Shown: piece by piece, positions 34,098 to 46,100 of the stretch | Position numbering within the stretch: position 1 is the first letter of the stretch | How the letters are laid out: the number at the start of each line of letters is the position of its first letter | NCBI RefSeq assembly: GCF_016405145.1 | Contig: NZ_JAEKIA010000003.1 | Location: 144,147 to 208,146, forward strand | Length of the DNA stretch: 64,000 nt | Direction of reading: 5' to 3' | Source: Schaalia cardiffensis | GTDB taxonomy: Bacteria; Actinomycetota; Actinomycetes; Actinomycetales; Actinomycetaceae | The notes under the pieces: model-generated | The model's database searches: none | What the model was told of the DNA's origin: nothing | Seen by the model: the letters and a program-made list of their open reading frames with translations, nothing else | Program-made: the position numbers and the translations under genes

Positions 34098-35399
34098 TCA
34101 GCGTGCCTTGTGCGGCACTTCGATGTGATCGGCCTCTGGCGCCATGCGCTTCATCTTCTGGATGACCAGGTGCATCCAGATGAGGGTTGCACCGGTGATG
34201 ATCGTCATGAGGATGAAGGGTGTCGAGATCAGACCTGTCCACTTCTGGACGTAGGCGAACAGCGGGGGCAGGAAGAAGCCGCCAAGGCCGCCGAGCATTC
34301 CGACGAGGCCGCCGACCGAGCCGACGTGGTCGGGGAAGTAGGTGGGGATGTGCTTGTAGACGGCGGCCTTGCCAATGCCCATCGAGCAGCCGATGAGGAA
34401 GATGATGAAGACGACGAGCCAGATTGGCAGACCGAAGGCCTGACCGGTTTCGGCGTTGACGCCCGAAGGGATCATGAGGATCGTGAAGAAGGCGCCGATC
34501 GTCACGAAGGTGATGTACATCGCGACGCGGGCTCCCCACTTATCGGAGACCCACCCGCCGAAGGGGCGCAGCAAGGATGCGGGGAAGATGAAGGTCGCGG
34601 TCAACAGGCCCGCACTCGCCAGGGAGACGCCGAAATTATCGACGTAGAACGTCGGAAGGATCGCGGAGAAGGCCACGTAAGCGCCGAAGACGATGACGTA
34701 GTAGAGGCTGAACCGCCACACGCGGATGTCCTTGAGCGGTTCGAGCATCGTCGAAAGCTTGACGGAAGCTGCGGGCTTGCGGTCCTGAGCAGGAGTGATG
34801 AACCACTGGAGGATGACGAAGATGATGAGGAGAGTCGCGTAGACGACGGGGATGAGACGCCAACCGCCCTGGATTCCCAGGATGTAGGTGGAGCCGGCGG
34901 TGGCTGCGATGATCCCCGGTCCGATGAGCTTGGTGACCGAAGCTCCGACGTTGCCCGCCCCGAAAACGCCAAGAGCGAAGCCCTTACGACGGTCGGAGAA
35001 CCACGCGGAGTTCCAGGCGACGCCCGAGGAGAAAGAGTTACCGACGATGCCGACGCAGAAGGCGAGGACGAGGAGCATCGCGTAGTTGTCGGTCGGAACG
35101 AGGGAGACGCCGATGGAGGCGATGGCGCCGAGGATCATCATGACGGTCATGACGATCTTCCCGCCGAAACGGTCGGCGAGGATACCGGAGGGGAGGCGCC
35201 ACATGGATCCGTTGAGGACGGCGACTGCACTGATCCAGGAGAGTTGAACGGCGTCGAGGCCGAACTCCTTCTGGATCGGCTTGCCGAGGATACCGAACAT
35301 CAACCACACCGCAAACATCAGGGTGAAGGAGATGGTGGACATGGTGAGGACCCGATTGGCCCCCGGGGCTTCGCGATGCGAAGTGCTGTGTGATGACAC
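34098..35399 (-). CDS. narK: Second nitrate/nitrite transporter, NarK2
   Basis: 433 residues, MFS, 12 predicted helices. It differs clearly from the operon copy: GSMWRLPSGILADRFGGK carries the conserved Arg, GVFGAGNVGASVTKL and GGLVGMLGGLGGFFLPPL are the two glycine-rich helices. GTG 35399 is proposed because it has a purine-rich site (GAAGGCAGAG) and gives a normal N-terminus before helix 1; the frame is open to a TTG at 35492, and ATG at residue 18 would truncate helix 1. Likely nitrate/proton or nitrate/nitrite exchange; having two NarK types with one Nar enzyme is common. Confidence 0.88.
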   Translation of the reverse strand: MSSHSTSHREAPGANRVLTMSTISFTLMFAVWLMFGILGKPIQKEFGLDAVQLSWISAVAVLNGSMWRLPSGILADRFGGKIVMTVMMILGAIASIGVSLVPTDNYAMLLVLAFCVGIVGNSFSSGVAWNSAWFSDRRKGFALGVFGAGNVGASVTKLIGPGIIAATAGSTYILGIQGGWRLIPVVYATLLIIFVILQWFITPAQDRKPAASVKLSTMLEPLKDIRVWRFSLYYVIVFGAYVAFSAILPTFYVDNFGVSLASAGLLTATFIFPASLLRPFGGWVSDKWGARVAMYITFVTIGAFFTILMIPSGVNAETGQAFGLPIWLVVFIIFLIGCSMGIGKAAVYKHIPTYFPDHVGSVGGLVGMLGGLGGFFLPPLFAYVQKWTGLISTPFILMTIITGATLIWMHLVIQKMKRMAPEADHIEVPHKAR

Positions 35400-35489
35400 G
35401 GCTCTGCCTTCGGTCGAGGACTTGATGGTGACGGTTGAGCCTAACTCCTTTCGCCCTTCTTTTTGCGCGTTCAATCCCCCTGAATTCCT

Positions 35490-35518
35490 CAATTTTCACG
35501 GAATGTGAGATTCGTCAA
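35490..35518 (-). promoter_or_regulatory. narK2 promoter with a TCAC-N5-GTGA palindrome
   Basis: On the minus strand TTGACG (35518-35513) is followed after 16-17 nt by an AAAATT-type -10. Between the boxes is the palindrome TCAC-GGAAT-GTGA (35496-35508), a good operator candidate for nitrate or oxygen control. It is not a standard CRP/FNR site. Confidence 0.5.
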
Positions 35519-35692
35519 TACTTTCATTGAGCCTCCACCTTAAGAAAAAGGGGACTTTCGGACTATGAGTGCTCCAATCCGGCTCAATCCGTGAACGCAC
35601 TTCGCCGAATCTGTGGATGCACTCCCCTCGAGAGCGTTGACTGAGGTGCACTCCTACGAGAAAAGCAAAAACCGTGGAGTCTTCGACGATTC

Positions 35693-36322
35693 TCAGCCTT
35701 GAGTCGATTCGCAAGCCGAGTCGCGCGCGCCAAGAATCTTCCACGTTCCGGTGAGGATCATCGAAGCGAGGACCCATTTCACGACTCCGCCCGGGATGAA
35801 GGGGAAGAATCCCGCTGAAAGGGTTGCCCATAGGCTCAAAGCGGTGCCCTTGACGAGAAAGAGGGTCATCCACATCCACGGCACGCCCACGAGGAAGGGG
35901 ATTGTGGAGGCAAGTCCGAAGGCTCCGAGGGAGGCCAGAGGGGAACGGTCCCAGCGGCGCTCAGCGAGTCGACCGATGAGCCACGCCGTCGGGATGAAAC
36001 CGAGGATGAAACCGAAAGAGGGCATGAGCAGGTAGGCGGGGCCTGCGCCGAAGGAGGAGAACCAGGGGACGCCTGCAAGACCAAGAGTCGCGTACAGCGT
36101 CATGGCGCTAGCTCCTCGACGCGAACCGAGGATCGCCCCTGCGAGCATGACACCAAGAGTCTGACCGGTGATCGGCACAGGCCACATGGGAATCGACACT
36201 TGTGCGAGAAGGCCAACGCCAAGGGCCGCAGTCCCTACGAGCGCAGCATCGCGCGAAAGGGAGCGGACAGAAAAGAGGCGGTCGGCGAGGACGGGGGTGG
36301 GAGTCAGAGATGGAATCGACAT
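35693..36322 (-). CDS. bioY: Biotin transporter BioY (ECF S component)
   Basis: 209 residues with six hydrophobic segments. The family signature is visible: VPITGQTLGVMLAGAILGSRRGA and GLAGVPWFSSFGAGPAYLLMPSFGFILGF, ending with KWVLASMIL. BioY captures biotin and works with an ECF module not seen here, or alone. ATG 36322 has GAAAGG 8 nt upstream; the longer frame (to 36475) is Pro/Ser-rich without a ribosome site. It closes the birA-acc-fas-acpS series, which makes a biotin protein. Confidence 0.93.
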   Translation of the reverse strand: MSIPSLTPTPVLADRLFSVRSLSRDAALVGTAALGVGLLAQVSIPMWPVPITGQTLGVMLAGAILGSRRGASAMTLYATLGLAGVPWFSSFGAGPAYLLMPSFGFILGFIPTAWLIGRLAERRWDRSPLASLGAFGLASTIPFLVGVPWMWMTLFLVKGTALSLWATLSAGFFPFIPGGVVKWVLASMILTGTWKILGARDSACESTQG

Positions 36323-36508
36323 TGGAACAGGCCTTTCAAAGGGGGACGAACAAGGGGTGATGGACGGGAAAGAAAGAGGTGTGGTGGACGAGGGAACGAA
36401 TGCACAGGGCAGAGCGGTGCGTGTATCCCTTTCATCGATCAAGCCTCGACCAAGCGCAGTGAGCGAATGACACACAATCTGCGCAAGCCGAATGAAGAAT
36501 CAATGAAA

Positions 36509-37162
36509 TCAAGACGATGGAGAAAGATCTTCAAGCCCCAGCGGATCTGCCAATGCGAGGACCTGAACGAAAGCAAGGGCAAAACCGCCCTCGTGTGAAA
36601 GGGACACGGACCACTCAAGATCGGCCCGAAGCTCGGCAGACAAATCAGCGAGCGCGCAGGCGATATCGCCGCTGAAACGCAGGCGCGGGCGGCGATGACG
36701 GTCGTGAACCACCTCGATCTGCGACCACTTCACCTCCTCTTCGGGCACAACCGGGGGATTAGGGGCGATGAGCGAGGACCAGGCTTTGATCATTGCCTCC
36801 TTCGCCGCCCAACGGGCTCCAAGAGATTCAAGGGCGCGAGGGCCGGGCCTGCTGGGGGCCTGAGATCCCGCATGGAGCTCAATACTGCGAGCACCATTCA
36901 CGGGGACCGAAGAGCCTCTCAAGGGGCCCGAGGCGCCCAGCGCCACGCCTGAGGAACTCCCCCCTGCGCCCGAGCCACCCCCGAGCGCGCCCGAAGTACC
37001 TGCAGGCGCCTCGGTGTCGAGCCCAAGGCAATACGCCCACTCGCGGTCGGTGAACACGCGGGCGAACACGGTGCCCGGAGCCTCTAGGCGTTCGGCGATC
37101 GCGGGGACCGGAGTGAGATCCACCCCGGTCCCCTGGCCGAGGATGAGGCGCGCAGCCCTCAC
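36509..37162 (-). CDS. acpS: Holo-ACP synthase AcpS with a Gly/Ser-rich insertion
   Basis: 217 residues; the usual length is about 120-150. AcpS transfers 4'-phosphopantetheine from CoA to the ACP domain of Fas. The Mg-binding D15 (GTGVDLTPV), ARVFTDREWAYC and ARWAAKEAMIKAW (E122) are intact. Residues about 51-110 are a Gly/Ser/Ala-rich insertion between the two catalytic segments. GTG 37162 overlaps the fas stop by 4 nt (GTGA), so it is translationally coupled to its substrate protein. Confidence 0.92.
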   Translation of the reverse strand: MRAARLILGQGTGVDLTPVPAIAERLEAPGTVFARVFTDREWAYCLGLDTEAPAGTSGALGGGSGAGGSSSGVALGASGPLRGSSVPVNGARSIELHAGSQAPSRPGPRALESLGARWAAKEAMIKAWSSLIAPNPPVVPEEEVKWSQIEVVHDRHRRPRLRFSGDIACALADLSAELRADLEWSVSLSHEGGFALAFVQVLALADPLGLEDLSPSS

Positions 37163-40100
37163 GCCCGCGTCCCGTACACGCCCGAAGCGCCCAGACGCGC
37201 ATCCGGGTCGAGCAGGAGCGCCTCTTCGACCGCATGGGCCTGAGACTCGGGGAGCCTGCGCCCCTCAATGGGCTCGAAGAGGGGCTCGCGCCCGATCATC
37301 GCCCCTTCGAGTCGCGCACGACCCTCCCGAAGACGCCTACTCGCAGCCTCACGCCAAGCTGCGGCCGCGTCCTCGCCCCGCTCAGCGGCGAGCCTCGTCT
37401 CAAAAGCACTCGGATGGGCGAGCGCGACAAGGGCGGAGACATGCCCGAATCCGAGGGAGGTGAGGACCCCCGCGCGGACCGGCGTCGCCTCAAGGTTCAA
37501 AGGCGTGCGCAGCCACACGAGAGGCGCGAACTTGCGCATCTGCGGATCGAGGCAGTCGAGCGCAGCATTTCCGGGGATCTGCTGGTCGCGGAACACCTCC
37601 GTCAAACCGGCCGTCTGGAACAGCGCCGCGCCGCCCTTCGCATGACCCGTGATGGTCTTCTGACTGATGACATGCAGCGGGTTGCCCGGGGTTCGGCCCA
37701 GGGCCCGCGACAGGGTCGCGTGAAGCTCCGCCTCATTCGGGTCGTTGGCCTTCGTGGAGGTGTCGTGCTTCGACACGACGGCCACATCATCGGCGCTCAA
37801 GCCCAGGCGCGCCAGAGCCCTCGCATAGCCCGAGTCGACGCCGCCGCGCGCGGCCGCCATCGCGCCAATCCCCGGAGCGGGAATCGAAGTGTGCGCCCCA
37901 TCGGCGAATGAACGCGCATAGGCGATCACGCCGAGGACCGGAAGCCCCATGTCGGCGGCAATGGATGCCCTCGTCAAAAGGACGGTACCGCCGCCCGCCG
38001 CCTCGAGGAAGCCCGCCCGACGACGGTCTCCCGCCCTCGAGAAACGACGAGGAGAAATGCCGCGCGCATACAGGGCCGCAGACTCGGCGGTCGCGTTCAT
38101 ATCGCCAAAGCCCGTGAGGGACTCGACGCCGATATCGTCAATACCGCCGGCGACCACGAAATCAGACTTGCCGAGCGCGATCTTGTCACAAGCCTCCTCA
38201 ATGGAGACCGCCGCGGTCGCGCAAGCGCCGACCGGGTGGATCATCTGCCCGTAGCCGCCGATGTAGGACTGCATCGTGTGCGCGGCGACAACATTCGGCA
38301 GGGCCTCCTGGAGGATGTCCTGAGGGCGATCCTCCCCGAGGAAACGGGAGAGGAACACCTTGCGCAGTGATTCCATGCCGCCAATCCCAGTGCCCTGAGT
38401 GGAGGACACATCCGCCGGGTGAACGGCCTGGAGGAGCTCCATCGGGGTGAAGCCCGCAGACACGAAAGCATCAACGGCGGTCACGAGGTTCCACACGGCG
38501 ATCCGATCGAGGGCCTCGATCATGGACGCGGGGATCCCCCACTTCGCCGGATCGAAGTCCGCGGGGATCTGGCCCGCAACCGAACGGGTGAGGGTCGCGC
38601 GGCGCGGCACCCGGATCGCGGAGCCCGCGAGCTTGCGGACCTTCCACTCCCCGGAGGACTCATCGTGCATAACCTTCGTCCGGGCCGGGTCGGCGGCAAA
38701 GTAAGCCTGCGCGTCCTCTTGGGAATCGACCGTGAACTCCTGATCGCTCGCGAGGAAAACAGTCGCCGCATCATCGGAGCCGCCCTCAATGAGGAATCCA
38801 TCATCGTCGAGGGGCCGGATGCCGCAGCGGGCGACGACCTCGTCGTGGAAGCGCTTGTACACCGCTGCCTCCTCGACGGGCTTGTCCTCGGAGTCGTACC
38901 AGCCCGGTGCGGGCGAGTCCGCCCAGTGCACGAGGCCCATCATCCAGGCGAGTTCGAGGACGCCCGCGGCGCTCAGCTCCACATCGGCGCTGGAGTGCTC
39001 GGCCTCGTGGCGCGTGCGCCCTGAACCCCAAGCGGACACTTCGCCGACGCCGACGATGACGATCTGCTCATCAAGGCCGGCCTCGACCTCGTTCCACTCG
39101 AGTCGATCTGCGAGGACGGGAGTCACAAGGTTCGGCAGGGCGGAGAGTGTCGCCTTCGCATCCTTCGAGGCGGGAGCTAAGTTCGCTGCTGCTCGTGCGC
39201 GTTCAGCGGCGAGCGCCGGAAGATCCAGACCCGCATCGGACAGGCCGCCCGTCAGATCCATATCCACCGGGGCGAGCGCAGCTTCCTCGCGGGTCTTGTG
39301 GCTCAGGAGCTCCACCAGGCTCGTCGCGATCTCCTCGCTCGTGTACACGTGCACTCCCGCAGCTTCGGCTGCGGGGACGAGCAGATCATTGCCGCCCATG
39401 AGGGTCGTGCCCTTTACCCAGCCGATGCGCGGGTGAGCGAGGGTGACGCGTTCGGGCCAGCCGCGCTCATTCGACCACTTCGTGCAGATCGTGTCGAAGG
39501 AGGCCTTCGCCTCCGCGTAGGCGCCGTCCCCGCCGAAGATTCCACGGTTCGGGGAGCCCGGCAGGAGGACGTGGAGACGATGATCGATCGCCGTCGAAGC
39601 GTCGAGGGTCGCGAGTTTCGCGATCGTGCGCTCCACCGACCACAAGAGGAGGCGCTCCTGCGCCATCGCCCCATGCGGGTCTGAGCCCAGAGTTCCCGAC
39701 ACGGGGGGAGCGGCGAAGGGGATGAGCAGAGTCGGCAGGAGAGCCGGCTTCACGAGGGTCGAGCTCGCACCCGAGGTCTCCGAATAGTCCGAGCTGATCC
39801 ACTCGGTGAGGGCGTCGATATCACGCAGGGACGCCATATTCGCGGGCACGAGCCACAGCTTCGCGCCGATCGACGCATGAGCGCGGTACAGCTCCTTGGC
39901 GAAGGCGAGGCGCGCATCGTTGATCCGAGAGGACGTCATGATGACGCTCGCCCCACCGGCGAGGAGCCTTTCAACAACGGCCGCGGCGATCGACTTCGGA
40001 GCGGCACCGGTCACGAGGGCGATATCGCCCGCGAACTCGTCATCGGCCTCTTCGAGGGCGGCCTGCGCGATCCTCTCGAAGGCGAGTCGCTTGTCGCCCT

Positions 40101-43100
40101 CGGCGTGCTTCGCGTACCAATTCGCCAAATCGGCAAGATCGGAGCCTCCGGCGCGGAAAGCGTGAAGACTCAAAGCGCACACGTCGAATTCACCGGCAGC
40201 GGCCCTGGCGAGGTCCTCGCGGGCAAGAGCCCAACGGTCATCGAAAAGGACTGCGCGCTCAGGAGTGAAAGCGGGACGCACCGAGTCGAGCCAGCGGACA
40301 CCGAGCTCTGTGTCCACGGCGGCCGCGAGAGCAGAGAGGTCTTCGCCTGCACTAGGAGCTTCAGCCTCTTCGTGTCCGAGTGCCGCGAGGAGGGAACGCG
40401 CCTGGGTGGCGAGGAGCCCATCGGAGCCGAGGATCCTTTCCGTCAGGGCGGTGAGCGCCGCAGAGTCCACGAGCTCACCCGAAGCGCCTCCAGCGGCGCC
40501 TGGAGCGGCGATCGCAATGCCGAGCGCAGAGGCCTCGGCCCCCACGGCCGCATCGACGAGGGCGTCGACCTCGGAAGCTGAAGCCGGGGCTGCGGGCAGT
40601 GAGGCGAGAGCGCCTCCGCGCACGGAATCACCTTCACGAGTGTCAAGGAGGATGCGCGCGTTCACACGCTGCGCCCACCCCTGGCCGAGCTGCCAGTGGC
40701 CGGTCACGCGCTTGGAAACATGCGCGGCCTTGAGGCCCGCGCCGCCGAGCAACACGCGGAGCCTGGAGGAGATCGCTTCACTGAGGACAGGGCCGAAGGC
40801 GGCGTAGGTCGGTGCCGCCTGATCGATTGAGGCCATGAGGGCGCTCATCGGGGCTTCTGCTCCGCCCTCGATCGAGGGGATCGACAATTCCGCGGCCATG
40901 TCCATGAGGAGCTGGTTGCGCTTCGAGGACACGCCATTCGTCAAAGAGTCGATCGTGTCGGAGGCGTCGATCTGCTCGACGCGGATCTTCGTTCCGTGCG
41001 CGAGGAGGATCTTCACAGCCTCGGATGCGCTGAGCGGCATATCCGGGACCTGAGCGGCATCCACGGCGCCAGCGGTGGGAGCCTCCGCTTTCGTTTCAAG
41101 AGCCGCGCCCGGTGCTGCAGGAGCGGGCGCCTCGGCCGTGGCGGGCGCCGAAGGGGCGCAGGAGGCTTCGGCAGAAGAATCCGGCGCCGACGCCTCGCTT
41201 GCGGGCGCCGGGGCCTCGGCGTCCACGGGGGCCGACACCGTGTCGGTGGCGAGGATCCTCGCCGAATCGCGCTCCAAGTTGAAGACCTCGACCGTACGGC
41301 CCGCGTAGGCGGGCATCGACAAAGTCTTCGAGGCGAGATTCGCGAGCGTCGGGGCGGTGCCCAAACCGATCTCGATGATGCGCTCCACGCCGAGACGACC
41401 CGCGTTGAGCAGAAGATCTTGGGTTTCGATCCAGCGGACCGGGGAGGCGAACTGCCAGGCGAGAAGCTCGACGAGGAGCGTGCGAGCAGTCCGCGCCCGA
41501 TCGGCTCGTGCACCCTCCCAGTCGGCCAGGAGGGCCTGGACGGACTCGGAGGGGACGACCTCGAGGATCGACTCCGCGAACTCGCGACTCACCTCGAAGG
41601 GACGGGCCACGAGGTTCGGGATGTAGCGGCCCTCGAGCGCCTCAAGGTCCACGTCCTCGGGGATGAGGGCCTCCAAACGCTCACGGAAGGGAGCAACTCC
41701 TGCGCGCAGCTTGATCGAATGGAAGGGGACGTCAATGCCGGGGATCAGCATGAAGGGACGACGACCGCCGAACTCGGCGGCGCGCTCATCCGCATCGGCG
41801 GCCAGAGCATCCAGGCCCGCGATCGTGCCGGCGATGGCGTACTGCGAACCCGCCAGGTTGTAGTTGACGATCTGGAGGAACTCGCCCGTCTTCTCCGCCA
41901 CGGATTCGACGTAGGCGCGCACGCCCTCGTCGGTGACGCCGAACTGGTTCGGACGCAGCGCGCCCATCCGGTAGTTCGAACGCCCCTGAGCGTCGCGTTC
42001 GACGAGATTGTGCATCGCGGATCCGCGCTGGTAGACGATCTCGAGGACTTTCTCGAAGGGGAAGATTTCCGCACAAGCGGCGAGAGCGTTGTACTCGCCC
42101 AAAGAGTGGCCCGCATAGTAGGAGCCCTCCACGAACGCCCCCTGAGCCTCCAGATCGGCGGTCTGCGCGTAGGCGAGGGTCGCGAGGGCAACCTGGGTGA
42201 ACTGCGTGAGGTTGAGAACGCCCTCGGGGTGGCGCAGCACCTGTGATCCAATGCGGATCTGCGTCGGATTATCGGCCACGATCGCGCGGATCGAGAAGCC
42301 GAGGCGCTCGCGGGTCGCCCGATCGGCGCGCTCCCAGACTTCGCGGATCGCAGGGGTCATCGACTCCATCCCCATGCCCTGACGCTGAATCCCCTGGCCG
42401 GGGTACACGTAGGCGCTTGCTGGAGCCTTAACGAGTGCGGTGCCGATCGACACGACATCGCCGTTCACGCGGCAGGTCGCCTCCAGGAGGAGACGCCCGC
42501 CGGCCCGGCCGACGCGCTCAATGGTGATCTCGACGCGGTCGCGCAGGTTCACCATGCCGTGCATCTGATACGACCAGGCTTCGATCTCGAGGTGCGGAGT
42601 CGGGATTGAGCGGATCACAGAGTCGCGGGCGGGAGCATCAAGAGGACTCGCCCCCTCGGCCTCGATGAGGTGCTGGGCGCAGGCCGAAAGCCACATGCCG
42701 TGCACGAGGGGAGCGGAAAGACCAGAGAGCCCGGCCGCAGCGGCGGAAGTGTGGATCGGGTTGAAGTCGCCGGACACATTCGCGAAGGCCGTCATATCGG
42801 CTGGCGCGATGATAGTGGCGCGGCGGATGAAGGAACGCGGAGTGTCCGCAAGCCCGATGTCCGAAGAAATCGAAGGAGCGCCCGAGGGCGGCTGGGTCGA
42901 GGCGACTCGGCCGCGGATTGCGAAGCGCTCAGTGAGGCGGGCGAAGCGGACGCCTTCGAAGAAGAGTTCGAGTTCGACACGCACGACACGGCCCGCGGAG
43001 GACTCCGAGAGTTCGGCGCAGCGTCCCTCGACTTCGATGCGCGAGCCTGGCGCGGGAAGTTCGGCGTCGAAGCGGATCGTGTGGTCGAGGTGGACCGCGT

Positions 43101-46100
43101 TGACGAGGCCCTCAATGACGGGCACGCCGTCGTGGATCGCGGAGCCGAGCGCAGTGTAGATCGCGGGCCAGCAGGGGCCGACGAGTGCATCGGGGACGAT
43201 CTGGGTGAGTTCGGCGCGAAGGGCCGCGCCGGTGACGGCTCCGTGCGCGGGCCCCAGGTCGGCGCTCAGGGTGAAGGAATCACGGACGAGGCCGAATCCC
43301 TCACCGGCTTCGACGGCGGGCATGGCGTCGATGCGGTCGCCGTTTACGGTCACGGTGCCAACGCCCGCGGCACCGGCGAGAAGGTCGTAGGCGCTGATGG
43401 ATAGGCGCTCCATATCGACGACGGGCACGCCGCCCGTGCGGCACGCCTCGGAGGTGAGGATCGGGATGTCGATGCGACGCACTGCGTGTGGGGCTTCTTC
43501 TCCCAGCCCGTCCCATGCGGTCTCACAGGTGACTTCGATGCTTGCCAGGCCCTTGTCGTCAACGCTGATCGTGGTCTGCACGGGCATCGTCTTCGCGGGA
43601 TTCGCAACGAGGGTGCCCGCCCACTGGATGAAGGGGACTTCGCGCACGAAGGACTCCAGGTCCGCGGCATCGTGGAAGCGCGACCACACTTCGGTCTCGG
43701 GGGCCCCGGCCTCGGCGAGGGCGTCGACGAGAGCGTTTTCGAAGCGGCCGAAGAGTTCGCCGATGGGCTCGTCGACGCGGGTGATGCCCGCGACGGAGCG
43801 GGGCCCGGGGATGATGCGGACCGAGTCCGCGTCGAAACGCGGGTCCTGGGCCTGCCAGAGGGTGTCGGTGCCCCACCAGCGCGCCAGGTCCGCGTCCAAT
43901 GCGGGAACGAAAGGCATGGGCTTGTGGTGTTTGCGGCACAACGAGGGGAACCACTCGGCATCGGAGGGGGCGACCGTGGCGCTCAGGGCCTGCGGGTAGG
44001 CCTCGAGGAGGCGCTCCAGGGCGGCCGGGGCATCTTCGATCGCGTCCACGTCCGCGAAAAGGGTCTCGAATTCGCCGTGATCGAGGGGCGAGAGGCGGGC
44101 TTCGATGCGGTGGAAAAGGTCGAGGACGCGGTCAGCCCAGGTCCAATCCGCGTAGGGGAAAGACAATTCGACGACTCGGCTCGCCCACTGGGCGTAGGTC
44201 ATGTCCTCGAGATCGCCGAAGTAGGGTTTCGCGGTCTTCGCGAGGGCGCCGATCACCTCGTCTCGACGTGCCTCGATCTTTTCGAGGTCGCCGCCGAGCT
44301 CGTGGATCAGGCGGGAGGCGGCAGCTGAGGAGTTCTCGATCTCGTGCATGTCCGCATCAAGGTGCGACACGCCGGAGGTCATGCCGCCGCGGACCTTGCC
44401 GCGCCCGACCCAGCCGTCGCCGTCCACGCCGGGGGTTTCAACGAGGAGGCGCTTGACCTGCGGGGAGGTGCGCGCTTCGAGGGTTGCCATTGCGGCGGTG
44501 CCGACGAGGACCGCGTCGACCGGCATGAGCGGGCGGCCGTGCGCGCGAGACCATTCGCCCGTGATGTAGGAGACCGCGTCCTCGGGGCGGCCGATGCCGC
44601 CGCCGACGGCGAGAACAACATTCGGGGTCGCGCGGATCTGCGCGTAGGTCGCGAGGAGGAGGTCGTCGAGGTTCTCCCAGGAGTGGTGTCCTCCCGAGTG
44701 GCCGTCCTCAACTTGGAGGATGAGTTGAACCTCGGGGTTCTCCTCGGCGATGTTGAGGGCCTGGTGGATCTGCTCGACCGTACCCGGCTTCAAACACAGG
44801 TATTCGAAGCCGTCGGCGCGAAGCTGGGCGATGAGTTCACGGGCCTCTTCGGCTTCGGGGATGCCCGCCGCGATTGTGACCGCGTCGATCGGAGAGCCCG
44901 CGCGGCGAGCCTTCGGGACGATCTTCGTGACGCCGAACTGGAGGTTCCACATGAAACGGTCGAAGAACATCGTGTTGAAGCCCGCAGTGCGGCCCGGCTC
45001 GAGAAGTGCCTCCAGGCCCGTGCGGTTCTCAGTGAAGACCTCTTCGGAGTACTGGCCGCCTCCGGCCATCTCCGCCCAGTGCCCCGCGTTCGCGGCGGCC
45101 GCGACGATCTCAGGGGAGACGGTCGTCGGAGTCATTCCGGGAAGGAGGATCGGGGACTTGCCGGTGAGACGGGTGAAGGCGGTGTCGACGAGGCGGCGCC
45201 CATCGGGCAGGCGCACGAGGCGCGGTGCGAAGGACTCCCAGCTGACGGGCTCGTCCAGGTGAGAGCCGGGAACGTCGAGGGCCGTGCGTGCGGCGCGCGT
45301 CGAAGCGTCGACGACCTGCGCACTCGTGCCTGCGAGCAGGGGCGCGCTGAGGCGACCGACCATCGCAGTGGGGCCCAGGTCGAGGAGGACTCGGGTGCCT
45401 CTTTCGAGGAGGGCACTGATTTCGCCGGCCCAATCTCCCGGGTGGACGAGGATGCGGGCGGCGAGATCATGGGCCGCAGCGGCATCGATCGTCTTGCCCG
45501 CCGCGTTGATGCGCTCCACCCACTCGTCAACGAGGGCGAGGGCCGGGTTGAGGAGTTCGGAGTGGAAGGGGGCCGCGACGGGCAGGGCATCGAAGGAGAG
45601 GCTCAGGGGCGAACCCCCGTGGAGACGCTCCTCCAGCTCTTCATTCTTCGCGGCCGCGCTCTTCTCGAGGGCCTGGCGTGCTTCGTCGAGGGCCTTCGGC
45701 AGGCCGGAGAGGACGAGAGCGTCGGGGCCGTTGACGACGGCGACCGAGACATCGTCAATCTTCTCGATCAGTGAGGAGACGAGCGTGGAATCCAAGCCCC
45801 GGACGGCGAGCATCGGGGTCGTGGAACGACGCGGCGTCGCCCCGATCCTGCGGGACACTTTCTGCGCTGCGGAGCCAATGAGCACCGCGAGGGCGATGAC
45901 CTCGTGGCTCGCCTGCTCGTCCTCGTCAATGAAGGCTGTCGCAAGCCTGGCGCCGAGGAGGCCCTGGGAGTGGCCGAGGATCGCCTGGGGCCGGTGTTCG
46001 TGAAGATCGAGGCCCGCGGCGTCCAGGTCAATGAGGGCCCCGAGCTGGGCGAGGAGGATGCCGGGGCCGGACACTGCCGGATCGGAATCGGACTCCGAGT

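Noticed and set aside
34086..35393. 435-codon frame opposite narK2
   Set aside because: Asp/Glu/Gly/Arg-rich antisense shadow of a membrane-protein gene.
40996..45774. Several 400-500 codon frames opposite fas (e.g. 40996-42246, 44344-45774)
   Set aside because: Antisense shadows of FAS-I codon bias; no domain motif, Arg/Gly/Glu-rich composition.
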